Part shown: positions 6,307 to 14,223 of the stretch, piece by piece
How positions within the stretch are numbered: position 1 is the stretch's first letter
Layout of the letters: each line of letters starts with the position of its first letter
Source of the DNA: a virus
Virus record (IMG/VR): IMGVR_UViG_3300027816_003019
Location: 1-39,214 of that record
DNA length: 39,214 bases
Reading direction: 5' to 3' (one strand)
Program-made: the position numbers and the translations under genes
The notes under the pieces: model-generated
The model's input: the letters and a program-made list of their open reading frames with translations, nothing else
The model's database searches: none
Told to the model about the DNA's origin: nothing

Positions 6307-7030
6307 GTGTGTTTACCCAGCAAAGGTCGTGATAGCTGCAAAGATTAGTGCAAAAATACCCATAAGGTTGCTTAATAAATTGCTTATCACTAAGAATCGA
6401 CTGAAGAAGCTCAGTAAGCTTCGCAAGTTTTTGCTCGTAATCTACCATTACGTCGGCTTCAATAAGTTCAGCGGTTCGTAGGTGATGCCAGAATACTTTC
6501 TCTGGTTTCTTCCCATACACTTGCTCGTATGCCCATACATACAATAAAAGTTGCGGATTTACTGCAAGCTCTGCCTTGGTTGGCCGCTTGCCAGCACTTT
6601 TATGGTCAAGAATGTATCCTTCCTCAGTAATCATGTCGATAAAACCCCTCATGATTACCAGCGGGTTTTCCTTTGGGAACGGAAATCGAAAACCGAATTC
6701 GATCTCCGTAGGATTTAACCGACCCCAATCAAAATCTCGAATGATGTCTTGGCCAATCTGATGCGCCTTGCTAATTAGATTCCCCGCTACAATGCCGGTC
6801 TCCGAAGACGCGGCTGCTCGAGACAGCTCATTGAACTTTGCTGAGAATACACTTAACGGCAGTTCTTTTGACTTATAGTAGTGCTCGATCGCATAGTGCA
6901 GTGCACTGCCCATCACGGTGTACGCATGCACGCTCTTTGGCTGCGACTCATGATACTGATAGTAGTACATGCGGGCACACGTCTTGTACGTGTTGAATCG
7001 TGACGCACTAAACTCTGGTAAACTACTCAC
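6260..7030 (-). CDS. PD-(D/E)XK nuclease, Cas4/RecB-like with probable Fe-S cluster
   Basis: A 256-residue exonuclease-type protein. SASRFNTYKTCARMYYYQ opens the domain with C18. The active-site series follows: GSALH with H45, E111, GFIDM with D132, ILDHKSAGK with D142-x-K144, and the Q160-LLLY-164 motif. Near the C-terminus, CTNLCSYHDLC supplies C227, C231 and C237, which with C18 could hold a 4Fe-4S cluster as in AddB and Cas4; the CxxxC spacing differs slightly from the common CxxC. In phages such enzymes process DNA ends for recombination or replication. It lies just after the RecA-like gene and a coiled-coil protein. No cas1, cas2 or CRISPR array is nearby, so it is not a CRISPR adaptation gene here. 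Confidence 0.85.
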   Translation of the reverse strand: MSSLPEFSASRFNTYKTCARMYYYQYHESQPKSVHAYTVMGSALHYAIEHYYKSKELPLSVFSAKFNELSRAAASSETGIVAGNLISKAHQIGQDIIRDFDWGRLNPTEIEFGFRFPFPKENPLVIMRGFIDMITEEGYILDHKSAGKRPTKAELAVNPQLLLYVWAYEQVYGKKPEKVFWHHLRTAELIEADVMVDYEQKLAKLTELLQSILSDKQFIKQPYGYFCTNLCSYHDLCWVNTHEKSSVTSGGIEGLF

Positions 7031-7373
7031 TATCTTCTCCTACTGGCGCATCAAAGCGCATTTTGATGGTGTACGCTGACGAGGCGAACATTGACTTGGT
7101 AAACTCGAGTTGTTTGCAATGTGCATCAAGTACAGCCAGCTCACCCTTCAACTCCGCTAGTTCATCGAGTAGCGTTGACGTTGCTTGAAATCGTTTTGCT
7201 CTTGCTGCATTACTTCGAGGCTTATCATCCTCAATTACAATTTGCTGCTCTATTCGCTCAATCTCCCGCTCTTTGAGAATGACAAGCTGCTTAATGCGGC
7301 CGAGCGATTTATACGCTCGAGTCATGTCATAGTAGTCAGGTGCATTTGTAACCCAAGTTTGCAGATCACTCAT
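7023..7373 (-). CDS. Unrecognised coiled-coil protein between recombinase and nuclease
   Basis: A 116-residue protein, mainly a helical hairpin. RIKQLVILKEREIERIEQQI (about 26-45) and LLDELAELKGELAVLDAHCK (about 69-88) show heptad spacing. Start ATG has GGGAGA seven bases upstream and overlaps the end of the recombinase by eight bases; its end overlaps the nuclease by eight. The position suggests a recombination accessory factor, but no family is recognised. Confidence 0.7.
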   Translation of the reverse strand: MSDLQTWVTNAPDYYDMTRAYKSLGRIKQLVILKEREIERIEQQIVIEDDKPRSNAARAKRFQATSTLLDELAELKGELAVLDAHCKQLEFTKSMFASSAYTIKMRFDAPVGEDSE

Positions 7374-8316
7374 TGCTGGATCTCCCTTCTAAAACTAACC
7401 GGTGAAGTTCTGTCATATCAAACTGTTGTAAGCAATTTTCAAGACCCTGAGCCTTTTGCCCCTTAAATTCATACCACGCCCCGGCTTTACGTATTATACC
7501 ATACTCTAGAGCTAACGACAACACGTCGTACTCAGGCGCAAGTCCACGTCCTTGTCGCATAATATACTCACATCGTGAACCATTACCACCCTGCTTAGAC
7601 TTCGACACCGTTGCTTGGATGGTAACAAGTTCTTCTTCAGTCTTAATACGAACAAGCTCGATAATTACGCCGGAATTATATCGCAACGCGTATGGTCCAA
7701 ACGGCTTCTTATTAGTACGCGCCATTGGTGAAAGGTTAGCACGATACTGATTGATAAAAACCATAAGTGCTTTTGCGTTATCGACCAAACCCACAAGGCG
7801 AATTAACCAACGGCTTAGTACACCAGCAGATCCGGCCATGCGCGCTGGATCGTCCATGTCCTTTTCAAACTCGTCCTTGGTAATCATTGCGGGTACACTA
7901 TCAAACACTACAACTTGAAGACCTTGGGACAATAGTGCCTCAACCTGCGGTAATGCTTGCTCAGCAAAATCAGGTTTGTATACAAGCAGCTTACTCGTAT
8001 CTACACCGATGGTAGCGGCATACGTGGCATCGTATGTTCGCTCAAGATCGATGAAAAGCGCATTGATATTACGCGTTACTTTACCGATAGTAATTGGCAC
8101 GTCTTTTATACCCTTACGCTGTGCCTGAGCTACGTAATCAAGAGCTAATGTTGTCTTACCATGTCCTGCGTCTGCGAGGAGCTGAACAATCAACCCCCCG
8201 CGAATCCCTTGGCCACCAAGTAACTGGTTTAGTGAAATAATACTACTTGGGTAGTATTCGAAGTCTTGAGGATTATCCCCAAAGTTCAATCCGGTCGTGT
8301 CTAACTTACGTGTCAT
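7366..8316 (-). CDS. RecA/RadA-like recombinase ATPase
   Basis: A 316-residue RecA-fold protein, a little shorter than bacterial RecA (about 350). Walker A is ADAGHGKT (residues 48-55), the catalytic glutamate is E92 in FIDLERTYD, matching the AEHALD region of RecA, and Walker B is VVVFDS (135-140). FINQYR and the following loop with GPYALRYNSG correspond to the L2 region and the subunit contact. It would pair homologous DNA or organise recombination-dependent replication. ATG overlaps the polymerase stop as ATGA. A RadA- or UvsX-like member is possible, but no zinc finger or Lon-like domain is present. Confidence 0.9.
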   Translation of the reverse strand: MTRKLDTTGLNFGDNPQDFEYYPSSIISLNQLLGGQGIRGGLIVQLLADAGHGKTTLALDYVAQAQRKGIKDVPITIGKVTRNINALFIDLERTYDATYAATIGVDTSKLLVYKPDFAEQALPQVEALLSQGLQVVVFDSVPAMITKDEFEKDMDDPARMAGSAGVLSRWLIRLVGLVDNAKALMVFINQYRANLSPMARTNKKPFGPYALRYNSGVIIELVRIKTEEELVTIQATVSKSKQGGNGSRCEYIMRQGRGLAPEYDVLSLALEYGIIRKAGAWYEFKGQKAQGLENCLQQFDMTELHRLVLEGRSSNE

Positions 8317-10241
8317 TTGTCGTACCTCGTACTAATTGCGGGTTCTACTACTACACTTGAACCTAACCGCGGTAACACTTGACGTGCTGCCTTCTCCATT
8401 GCATCCTTGAGTATACTGGCCGCAGTCTCTGCGTACGCAATGGTACTCTCAAGTATGATCTCATCGTGCACTGTCGAGATGATAGACGCCTGCTGCTCGT
8501 CCAACCGTTTATACGTGTCAACAAGCGCCAACTTTACCATCGAAGCTGATAGTCCCTGAATTGGGAAGTTCATCGCCTCACGCTCTGCTGCCTCCTTCTT
8601 CCATTTCTGAGAGAACTCGTCTCTGTTCCAGTAACGACGGCGTCCAAACGAATCCGCTACCCATCCGTATACTACCGCACTGCGAGCACTCTTCTTGAGC
8701 CAAGCAGTGGCTTGAGGAAACAACGCCTTCCATGAGTCAATAATCTTATCCGCTTGTGCTGCATTGAACTTCACATTCAGCGGAGCAAGTTGAATGGTCA
8801 TCTGCTTGGCCAAACTTTCGCCACCAACTGAGTAAGCAATCGAGTAGTTCACCATCTTAGCAACATCACGCCAGATCTTGTACGGATGATCCTTTTTGTT
8901 CTTGTTGTTGATATCCTTGACCCCAAGAATCTGCTGGGCAACAAACGTATGCAAGTCATCCAGATGACTATCCAAAACCTCATCCCCACTGGCGTCGGCG
9001 ATAATTACTAGCTCAATGGTTGAGTAGTCAGCGATAATCATTCGATGCGTCTCTGCATTCACTGCGAATGCATGACGTATGCTATGTGGTAATCCTAAGT
9101 TCTTCATCTTCTGATCCGAGGGAAGATTCTGCATATTTGGTCGTGAACTACTAAACCGTCCAGTAGCGGCCCCAATCTGCGTGAACGTCGCATGGATACG
9201 CTTAGTAATAGGCGACTCCATTGACTGGAGCCCCTGTACGTAAGTGGATTGAAGCTTCCGTGCACCGCCAAGATACGCGTGCATACGAAGGTAGAAATTC
9301 TCGTAACGACCGTACGCGTCAATCGACTCGAGCAGCTCATCCTCGAACAACGACGAGTCCGGTACGTACTTTGAAGCAGTCTTACGATTACGGTAATCCC
9401 ACTCTGTTACCGTGCGTGCATTGAGGTCGGTAACGTCTATACCAAGAGCGTTAAATGCGGCCAGCATTTGCTGATTGGACGAGGTGTTAATCGCACTATA
9501 CCCGTCCTTTGTAAACACGATCTGGTCCACAACCCCAGCGCTAATAAGCGCGTCCTGCATGCCCCGCTCAGCCTCAGCTATTAACTGATCAAGCACTGGC
9601 TGAATACCAATCAAATGGTCCTTCTGAAATGGCATGCCAGTGTACTCCATCTTCGCGACTACTGGTACAAGATCCATCTCTAGTTGATATACTTGATGTA
9701 GGTCGGCATCGAGAATGTCCTTCAGCTGCTGAGCATAGATCGCAGGTAATACCGCAACATCAGTAGCGGCGTACGTAATCTGATCGTCTGTCAAGTCAAT
9801 GCCTGATGCGCCAATAAATGTATCACGAACAGACTTGTCCAATGACACTTTTAATCGACGCTGTGCCACAGAGGCAAGATCAAACTTATTCTCAATACCA
9901 GCTTTAATCAGAACCTCCGCGAACCGCGTATCGTGTACTGGCCCAACCATATACCCAGCAAAGTGGTAAAACACCTTAAGATCAAACGACGCATTATGAA
10001 TAACTTTGATCGTTTGTGGTGAGGTTAACACACCCTCAAAGTGACGCAAAGCAGATAAGGGAATGCGCGTGAAATCATAGACATAGATAGTCTCCTCCGT
10101 ACCGAGCTGCACCATAAGCAGCTGAGAAGCCCGAGGATCTAACCCAGTAGTTTCCGTGTCTAAATAAACCACGGGACTGAATTCGAACGTTTCCAACGTA
10201 CGCACGAGATCGCACTCACTCCGGACGATTTGCACTTGCAC
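8313..10241 (-). CDS. polA-like: Family A DNA polymerase with 3'-5' exonuclease
   Basis: Phage replicative polymerase of 642 residues. The exonuclease domain has LDTETTGLDP with D28 and E30, HNASFDLKVF, and YAATDVAVL. The polymerase domain has motif A starting at D405 (DYSTIELVIIAD), the O helix RDVAKMVNYSIAYSVGG, and motif C HDE at 592-594. The O-helix residue matching E. coli Phe762 is Tyr466, as in T7 polymerase. There is no 5'-3' exonuclease domain. The frame is open back to 10298, but I choose the GTG at 10241, since GGAGG lies six bases before it; this overlaps the previous gene by 26 bases instead of 83. Confidence 0.95.
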   Translation of the reverse strand: MQVQIVRSECDLVRTLETFEFSPVVYLDTETTGLDPRASQLLMVQLGTEETIYVYDFTRIPLSALRHFEGVLTSPQTIKVIHNASFDLKVFYHFAGYMVGPVHDTRFAEVLIKAGIENKFDLASVAQRRLKVSLDKSVRDTFIGASGIDLTDDQITYAATDVAVLPAIYAQQLKDILDADLHQVYQLEMDLVPVVAKMEYTGMPFQKDHLIGIQPVLDQLIAEAERGMQDALISAGVVDQIVFTKDGYSAINTSSNQQMLAAFNALGIDVTDLNARTVTEWDYRNRKTASKYVPDSSLFEDELLESIDAYGRYENFYLRMHAYLGGARKLQSTYVQGLQSMESPITKRIHATFTQIGAATGRFSSSRPNMQNLPSDQKMKNLGLPHSIRHAFAVNAETHRMIIADYSTIELVIIADASGDEVLDSHLDDLHTFVAQQILGVKDINNKNKKDHPYKIWRDVAKMVNYSIAYSVGGESLAKQMTIQLAPLNVKFNAAQADKIIDSWKALFPQATAWLKKSARSAVVYGWVADSFGRRRYWNRDEFSQKWKKEAAEREAMNFPIQGLSASMVKLALVDTYKRLDEQQASIISTVHDEIILESTIAYAETAASILKDAMEKAARQVLPRLGSSVVVEPAISTRYDK

Positions 10242-10542
10242 TGTGAACCTCCAATCGATAAGTCGGAAAAAGAAACCAAAAGCCATCTCGAGATGCAACC
10301 AACTGGCAATCCTCTAGCACAATAACTAACGAGCCTGCATCAAAAACAAGCCGCAGGCACTTAGGAGTGTACCCTTTACCATCCGACCCAATCCGCTTCT
10401 CAGGCGGATTAGCCATACCTGTGAGCTTCTGCAACTCAACAGAGACCAAAGTAGCACTGAATGAGTGCGAGCCAAACACAACCAGTAGATTCTGGCCAAT
10501 TAAGGTGGATAAGGCTGTTACTTCTGTACTAGGCTGTTTCAT
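10216..10542 (-). CDS. Unrecognised 108-residue protein upstream of the polymerase
   Basis: Alternating beta-type pattern: LLVVFGSHSFSATLVSVELQ, CLRLVFDAGSLVIVLED and FWFLFPTYRLEVH, with no catalytic motif. Starts at an ATG seven bases after GGAGG and overlaps the upstream nuclease as ATGA. Could be a small beta-barrel or polymerase accessory protein; nothing firmer can be said. Confidence 0.7.
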   Translation of the reverse strand: MKQPSTEVTALSTLIGQNLLVVFGSHSFSATLVSVELQKLTGMANPPEKRIGSDGKGYTPKCLRLVFDAGSLVIVLEDCQLVASRDGFWFLFPTYRLEVHSASANRPE

Positions 10543-11144
10543 GCTTCCTCCAAAATCTGCTTAAATTGCACAACCGTCAGCAAATAATATAACACGAAGT
10601 CAATCCATACACAAGTCACTCCCGGGGATTCTTTGCAAGTCTGTGCTTTACTCAGCGGAAAGATCGCCGTCTTCGTCTTAATATTATCAAAACGAAGTAT
10701 CTTCTCTGTAGTCTCGTTAATAACCGCTATCTGACCCATGTCAACCGCTTTGATTAGCATGTAGTCATCCGTACGACCATGATAGCGGAAAATCAACGCT
10801 CCGAAAAGCGCTCGTGTTTGCTTTGCCTCTTCGTGTATCTTTCGTAGCCACGCTTTACTGATTGCAATACACGGCTCACCATATCGCCAAAGCTCGGTAA
10901 GCTTACACTCAATAAGAAATTTACCCGGGCGATTATTGAATAGCACAACAACATCACCCTTAGTGGTACCGGCCCCAGATTGGGGAGTGCGATCACCCCC
11001 AAGAAACTTTGCAATGCGACGCTCCATTGCCTTGGACCGCTGCCGATTCATACGATTGCGCTCACGTCGCTCTTCTTTCAGCCGCTCGAATTCTTCGGGC
11101 GAAGTGATTGGCTTACTAGTAACTGAACTTTTGCGTGCTCCCAT
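10539..11144 (-). CDS. PD-(D/E)XK nuclease, Holliday-junction-resolvase (Hjc)-like
   Basis: A 201-residue protein. After a basic, arginine-rich N-terminus, KAMERRIAKFLGG (38-50) gives E41, SGAGTTKGDVVV gives D64, and KFLIECKLT gives E79-C-K81. This E, D, ExK series, with the SGAGTTKGD turn, is the pattern of archaeal-type Hjc resolvases and related VRR nucleases. It would resolve branched replication or recombination intermediates. Its ribosome site is weak (GGTGAT) and its start overlaps the helicase by 29 bases, suggesting coupled translation. The C-terminal about 60 residues are not explained by the nuclease fold. Confidence 0.75.
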   Translation of the reverse strand: MGARKSSVTSKPITSPEEFERLKEERRERNRMNRQRSKAMERRIAKFLGGDRTPQSGAGTTKGDVVVLFNNRPGKFLIECKLTELWRYGEPCIAISKAWLRKIHEEAKQTRALFGALIFRYHGRTDDYMLIKAVDMGQIAVINETTEKILRFDNIKTKTAIFPLSKAQTCKESPGVTCVWIDFVLYYLLTVVQFKQILEEA

Positions 11145-12306
11145 TAAATATCACCGTACTCGTGCCGAGCCTCCCATTACGATTTTTATGAAACTTCAAA
11201 CCAATTGCGCGATTACCCAGTTCGTCTGGTACATCATCGATAGGAGACATTTCAATCACCGTATCGGCGACTTGCGAAACCTCACCTGAGTCACGTACCG
11301 CATCTAAACCCTCGCCGACCTTGTTCATCTGCGAAAGCAGTACTACTGCGAGATCAGATTCTTTCGCAGCTTCCTTCAAATTCTGAGCAACCTCACCCAG
11401 ATCATAGTTCTTCAGACCTGTATTGTGATGCTTCACAATCTGCAGGTAATCCAAAAATACGACGCGACATCCAGTACGAGCGGCATCACGAATCTCCTTG
11501 CGAATGCCTGCTAAACTGATAATGGGGTTGTCAATTACAGCCATCGGTAATGTCTGTATCATAACAAGCGCCTGTTCTACCTCAGTAAGTTGGGCACCAG
11601 AAAGCTTACCAAACTGTAGCAGTGTAGTGTCAATGTTGAGCATGTATGATACCCACCGAGACATCAACTGCTCTTTGGACATTTCCAGCGAAAAGAACAA
11701 ACTTGATGTACCGTACTGCAACGCCATCTCGAGCATCGATTGACCAACAAGAGCAGTCTTCCCTGTACCGGGTTTGGCCATAATGACTGATAGGCTCTTC
11801 GGCAGCCACTCGCCACCAAGCATCTGATCGAGGAATCGAATACCAGTATGCGTAAACTTATACGTACCGTTGTACTTTCGATTCAGATCGGACATTAATT
11901 TTTGAGCACCCGGTAGTAGGGATAGATCCGATGATGGCATAATTGGTGCGAAATTCAGCACCTCGGCCACACGCGTCTCGTTTGGGTTATACTCCTTTGC
12001 CTCAAGAGCCAAGATCTCGGCTGCTTGCTGAAGCTGCCGTCTACGCGCTGTAATAGACAACTCGTCTATAATTGCGCGCTGATTACACTGAATTGAAAGC
12101 ATGAGTTCACTTGGTACGTCACCATTGAACGCCAACCGTATAACTTCGTACGTTAACTCACCGTAGTGCGTGTACGCATTCTTCAGTGCGTTAAACACAA
12201 TTTGCCGCTCATCAGTAAACAGCGCCGGGGTTACTTGGTGCATTACTTCTGGCGATTGAGTGAATGATGAGAGTAACCGCCACTCACCAACTACGTCTTG
12301 TTGCAT
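11116..12306 (-). CDS. dnaB-like: DnaB-type replicative helicase
   Basis: A 396-residue hexameric helicase homologue, shorter than cellular DnaB (about 470). Residues 1-115 are a helical N-terminal domain resembling that of DnaB. The RecA-like domain has Walker A AKPGTGKT (177-184), the catalytic glutamate in SLEMS (E208), Walker B VVFLDY (282-287) followed by LQIVK, and LLSQMNK. KFHKNRNGRLG near the end matches the arginine finger region. ATG follows AAGGAG by eight bases and overlaps the primase end by 23 bases. No separate loader is visible; it should act with the adjoining primase. Confidence 0.93.
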   Translation of the reverse strand: MQQDVVGEWRLLSSFTQSPEVMHQVTPALFTDERQIVFNALKNAYTHYGELTYEVIRLAFNGDVPSELMLSIQCNQRAIIDELSITARRRQLQQAAEILALEAKEYNPNETRVAEVLNFAPIMPSSDLSLLPGAQKLMSDLNRKYNGTYKFTHTGIRFLDQMLGGEWLPKSLSVIMAKPGTGKTALVGQSMLEMALQYGTSSLFFSLEMSKEQLMSRWVSYMLNIDTTLLQFGKLSGAQLTEVEQALVMIQTLPMAVIDNPIISLAGIRKEIRDAARTGCRVVFLDYLQIVKHHNTGLKNYDLGEVAQNLKEAAKESDLAVVLLSQMNKVGEGLDAVRDSGEVSQVADTVIEMSPIDDVPDELGNRAIGLKFHKNRNGRLGTSTVIFNGSTQKFSY

Positions 12307-13195
12307 TGCTCGGTCTCCTTAAAAGTTGGGCCCACGTTTCGTAGGGCAGTGCTTTATCCAGTACTAGTTTAAGTTCATGTAGGCCCTTTGTCAAGACGAA
12401 TTCGTCAAGATCCATCTTCTCTCGCCCCATAAGCGGTAGAGTTGCAACCTTACATGACTCTAGTCTAGATGCTAACTTATCAATAGCTTGGTATACTGCC
12501 TCATTCACTGTAGGACTTCTCTGCGAGTCAAACACGACCGTAACCGACTTTGCGGACAGTTCACGCACGCGCCACTTCCATGTGTTAATACCGGGCAATC
12601 CTATTGTCGGGAACCCGTGCTGCGTGGCAACAATCGCCTTTATTTCTCCCTCAGTGAGTAAAAAAGAATCCGCTGAAATCTCAGCTCCGTACGGCCACTC
12701 ATCCGCACCACGCACATACGCAGACCCAAACGGTCCTTTATACTTGACAGATTCATCGTCAAGGGCGCGTCCACGCATATCCACAATCGCTCCGGTGGTT
12801 GGCGCAATGTACGGAAATATAATACGACCATGAAGAACTGAATTTCTCCCAGAGCTGATACCCGCAGTCTTAGCAATTGGAAGATCGTACAAACTATGAT
12901 GAGTATCGGGACAATAGCCTATACGACGTTGCTGAATTACTGAATCAGAGATACCGCGCTCTCGAAGATACGTAAGTGCCGCGCCAGATAAACAGCTCAC
13001 GTAGTAGCTTACGCACTTTCCGTAGAAATCACGGATTTCTTCGATCACCTCGGGATTACTAGTAAATGCATTACCACCTTGACTACGCCCATTACGATAG
13101 CCACAGTTAAAACAGTAAGCGAGTCCGTTATGCGGCGTAACATACAAGTTGTGTCCTCCACATTCAGGACAAGTTTCTTTATGACCGCTAGCCAT
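12284..13195 (-). CDS. dnaG-like: DnaG-like primase with zinc ribbon and TOPRIM domain
   Basis: A 303-residue primase. An N-terminal zinc ribbon uses C9, C12, C28 and C31. A core follows with YLRERGISDSVIQQRRIGY, and HGRIIFPYI with VDMRGRAL. The TOPRIM motif is LLTEGEIKAIVA with E182 or E184 as the catalytic glutamate. The next motif reads VVFDSQ, so the second acid of the usual DxD is Gln (D223-S-Q225). No helicase domain is fused; the helicase is the next gene. The start has GAGGAG six bases upstream and sits just after a strong terminator hairpin. Confidence 0.9.
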   Translation of the reverse strand: MASGHKETCPECGGHNLYVTPHNGLAYCFNCGYRNGRSQGGNAFTSNPEVIEEIRDFYGKCVSYYVSCLSGAALTYLRERGISDSVIQQRRIGYCPDTHHSLYDLPIAKTAGISSGRNSVLHGRIIFPYIAPTTGAIVDMRGRALDDESVKYKGPFGSAYVRGADEWPYGAEISADSFLLTEGEIKAIVATQHGFPTIGLPGINTWKWRVRELSAKSVTVVFDSQRSPTVNEAVYQAIDKLASRLESCKVATLPLMGREKMDLDEFVLTKGLHELKLVLDKALPYETWAQLLRRPSNATRRSW

Positions 13196-13210
13196 GCTTT
13201 ACTCCTCTAA

Positions 13211-13250
13211 ACAAAAATGTTGGCGGTGAGGTAAATTCTCACCGCCAACA
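13211..13250 (-). terminator. Intrinsic terminator between ssDNA-binding protein gene and primase
   Basis: A 13-bp perfect, GC-rich stem (13218-13230 with 13238-13250) with a 7-base loop, followed on the minus strand by TTTTTGT. This is the clearest terminator in the window. It would let the upstream gene be expressed more highly than the primase and helicase. Confidence 0.9.
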
Positions 13251-13262
13251 CCGGACTAAAAA

Positions 13263-14057
13263 CTAGAATAACTCTGGGGTCTCAGCAAGCTTCGGCATCA
13301 CTTCAATGTTGTATGCTTTGCACACATCACCGTAGTCGGCCCCCTTGACCAGATCCTTAACAGCGTCCATTGGGAATGGGCGAGCATACTTGGCCAAATC
13401 AAAACGCGGTGCAGACAGCAGCGAACCCGGAATAGGATCACGATTTGTGCCCACATGCACACTACGTGTCGTCTTAATCTCCTTACCACGCGTGATAATC
13501 TCAATATCAATCTCCGTGATAGGAATCAGCTTACCCGTATCATCGTCAAAAATCGTCTTCGAAAGTTCCTCAATGTCATTCAACATGCCATTGCGACCTT
13601 CCCCGGATGAAACAGATCCCTCAAGCACCTGAATCGCCATATGACGCTCGGGCTTATAAGAGGTAAGTGTTTGTGTCTGACCGTCCAGCACAGTAATAAA
13701 CTGATTCTGATTGTTCGCGTAAACGACCGAACCATTCTCAAGCTTAACCACCATTGACTTGTCCAACACGTTCATAAAAAAGCGACAGCGGACTGCTTCG
13801 TTCACCTTAGCAGGCAGTACAGCGCGAGTCAAGCTGTCCACAAAAATGCGACGCTGAACCAATTGCCCGTTCTTAGCCACAGGCATCCACACTGACAACA
13901 CCGTAGGTCCAATCATGGGTTCCGTTGGGTTGACCAAATCAGGAAGGAAGCGGATAATACGCTTACCTTCGCGTGTGTTAATAAACACGTTGGTCTGTTG
14001 AGCCGCGCTCGGTGAGCTGTAGGTCGGGATCGATTCAATCATCTTGCCAAATGCCAT
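13263..14057 (-). CDS. Putative single-stranded DNA-binding protein
   Basis: A 264-residue protein that I place by context and weak pattern. REGKRIIRFLPDLVNPTEPM (about residues 30-50, bounded by R30) resembles the opening of gp32-type binding proteins, where a strand with I-R-F-L-P is followed by a surface loop. The middle has beta-rich segments (VLSVWMPV, KLENGSVVY, FITVLDGQTQ). There is no acidic-tail motif, and no zinc cysteines as in T4 gp32. I use the ATG at 14057, which has AAGGAG ten bases upstream, four bases from the previous stop. The terminator straight after it suits a product needed in large amounts. Another replication accessory protein remains possible. Confidence 0.5.
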   Translation of the reverse strand: MAFGKMIESIPTYSSPSAAQQTNVFINTREGKRIIRFLPDLVNPTEPMIGPTVLSVWMPVAKNGQLVQRRIFVDSLTRAVLPAKVNEAVRCRFFMNVLDKSMVVKLENGSVVYANNQNQFITVLDGQTQTLTSYKPERHMAIQVLEGSVSSGEGRNGMLNDIEELSKTIFDDDTGKLIPITEIDIEIITRGKEIKTTRSVHVGTNRDPIPGSLLSAPRFDLAKYARPFPMDAVKDLVKGADYGDVCKAYNIEVMPKLAETPELF

Positions 14058-14058
14058 C

Positions 14059-14223
14059 TTAGTCATGCTCCTTGTGCATTGCGGCGATTTCTCTCGCCAT
14101 CGAATTGAGTTCATCAAGCACTGCTTTCCGAATCTCTGGAGTTACTATACCAGACTCCTCAAGCCGTGTCAAGAGTCTTTTTATGTATTTTTTGTTGATC
14201 TTACTGATTTTTAAAGAGTCCAT
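14059..14223 (-). CDS. Small basic helical protein (54 residues)
   Basis: Starts MDSLKISKINKKYIKRLLT, a very basic helix, then a second helix (AVLDELNSMAREIAAM) ending in HKEHD. GGAG lies seven bases before the ATG at 14223, and its start overlaps the end of the glycosyltransferase by 23 bases. No family recognised. Confidence 0.6.
   Translation of the reverse strand: MDSLKISKINKKYIKRLLTRLEESGIVTPEIRKAVLDELNSMAREIAAMHKEHD

Noticed and set aside
6260-7030. Cas4-like gene as part of a CRISPR adaptation system
   Set aside because: No array, cas1 or cas2 in the window; it sits with recombination genes as in many phages.
10242-10298. N-terminal extension of the DNA polymerase
   Set aside because: Hydrophobic leader unlike the family, inside the neighbouring gene; the GTG at 10241 has a strong ribosome site.
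12284-13195. Primase-helicase fusion as in T7
   Set aside because: There is a clear stop and restart with its own ribosome site; the two are separate genes overlapping by 23 bases.
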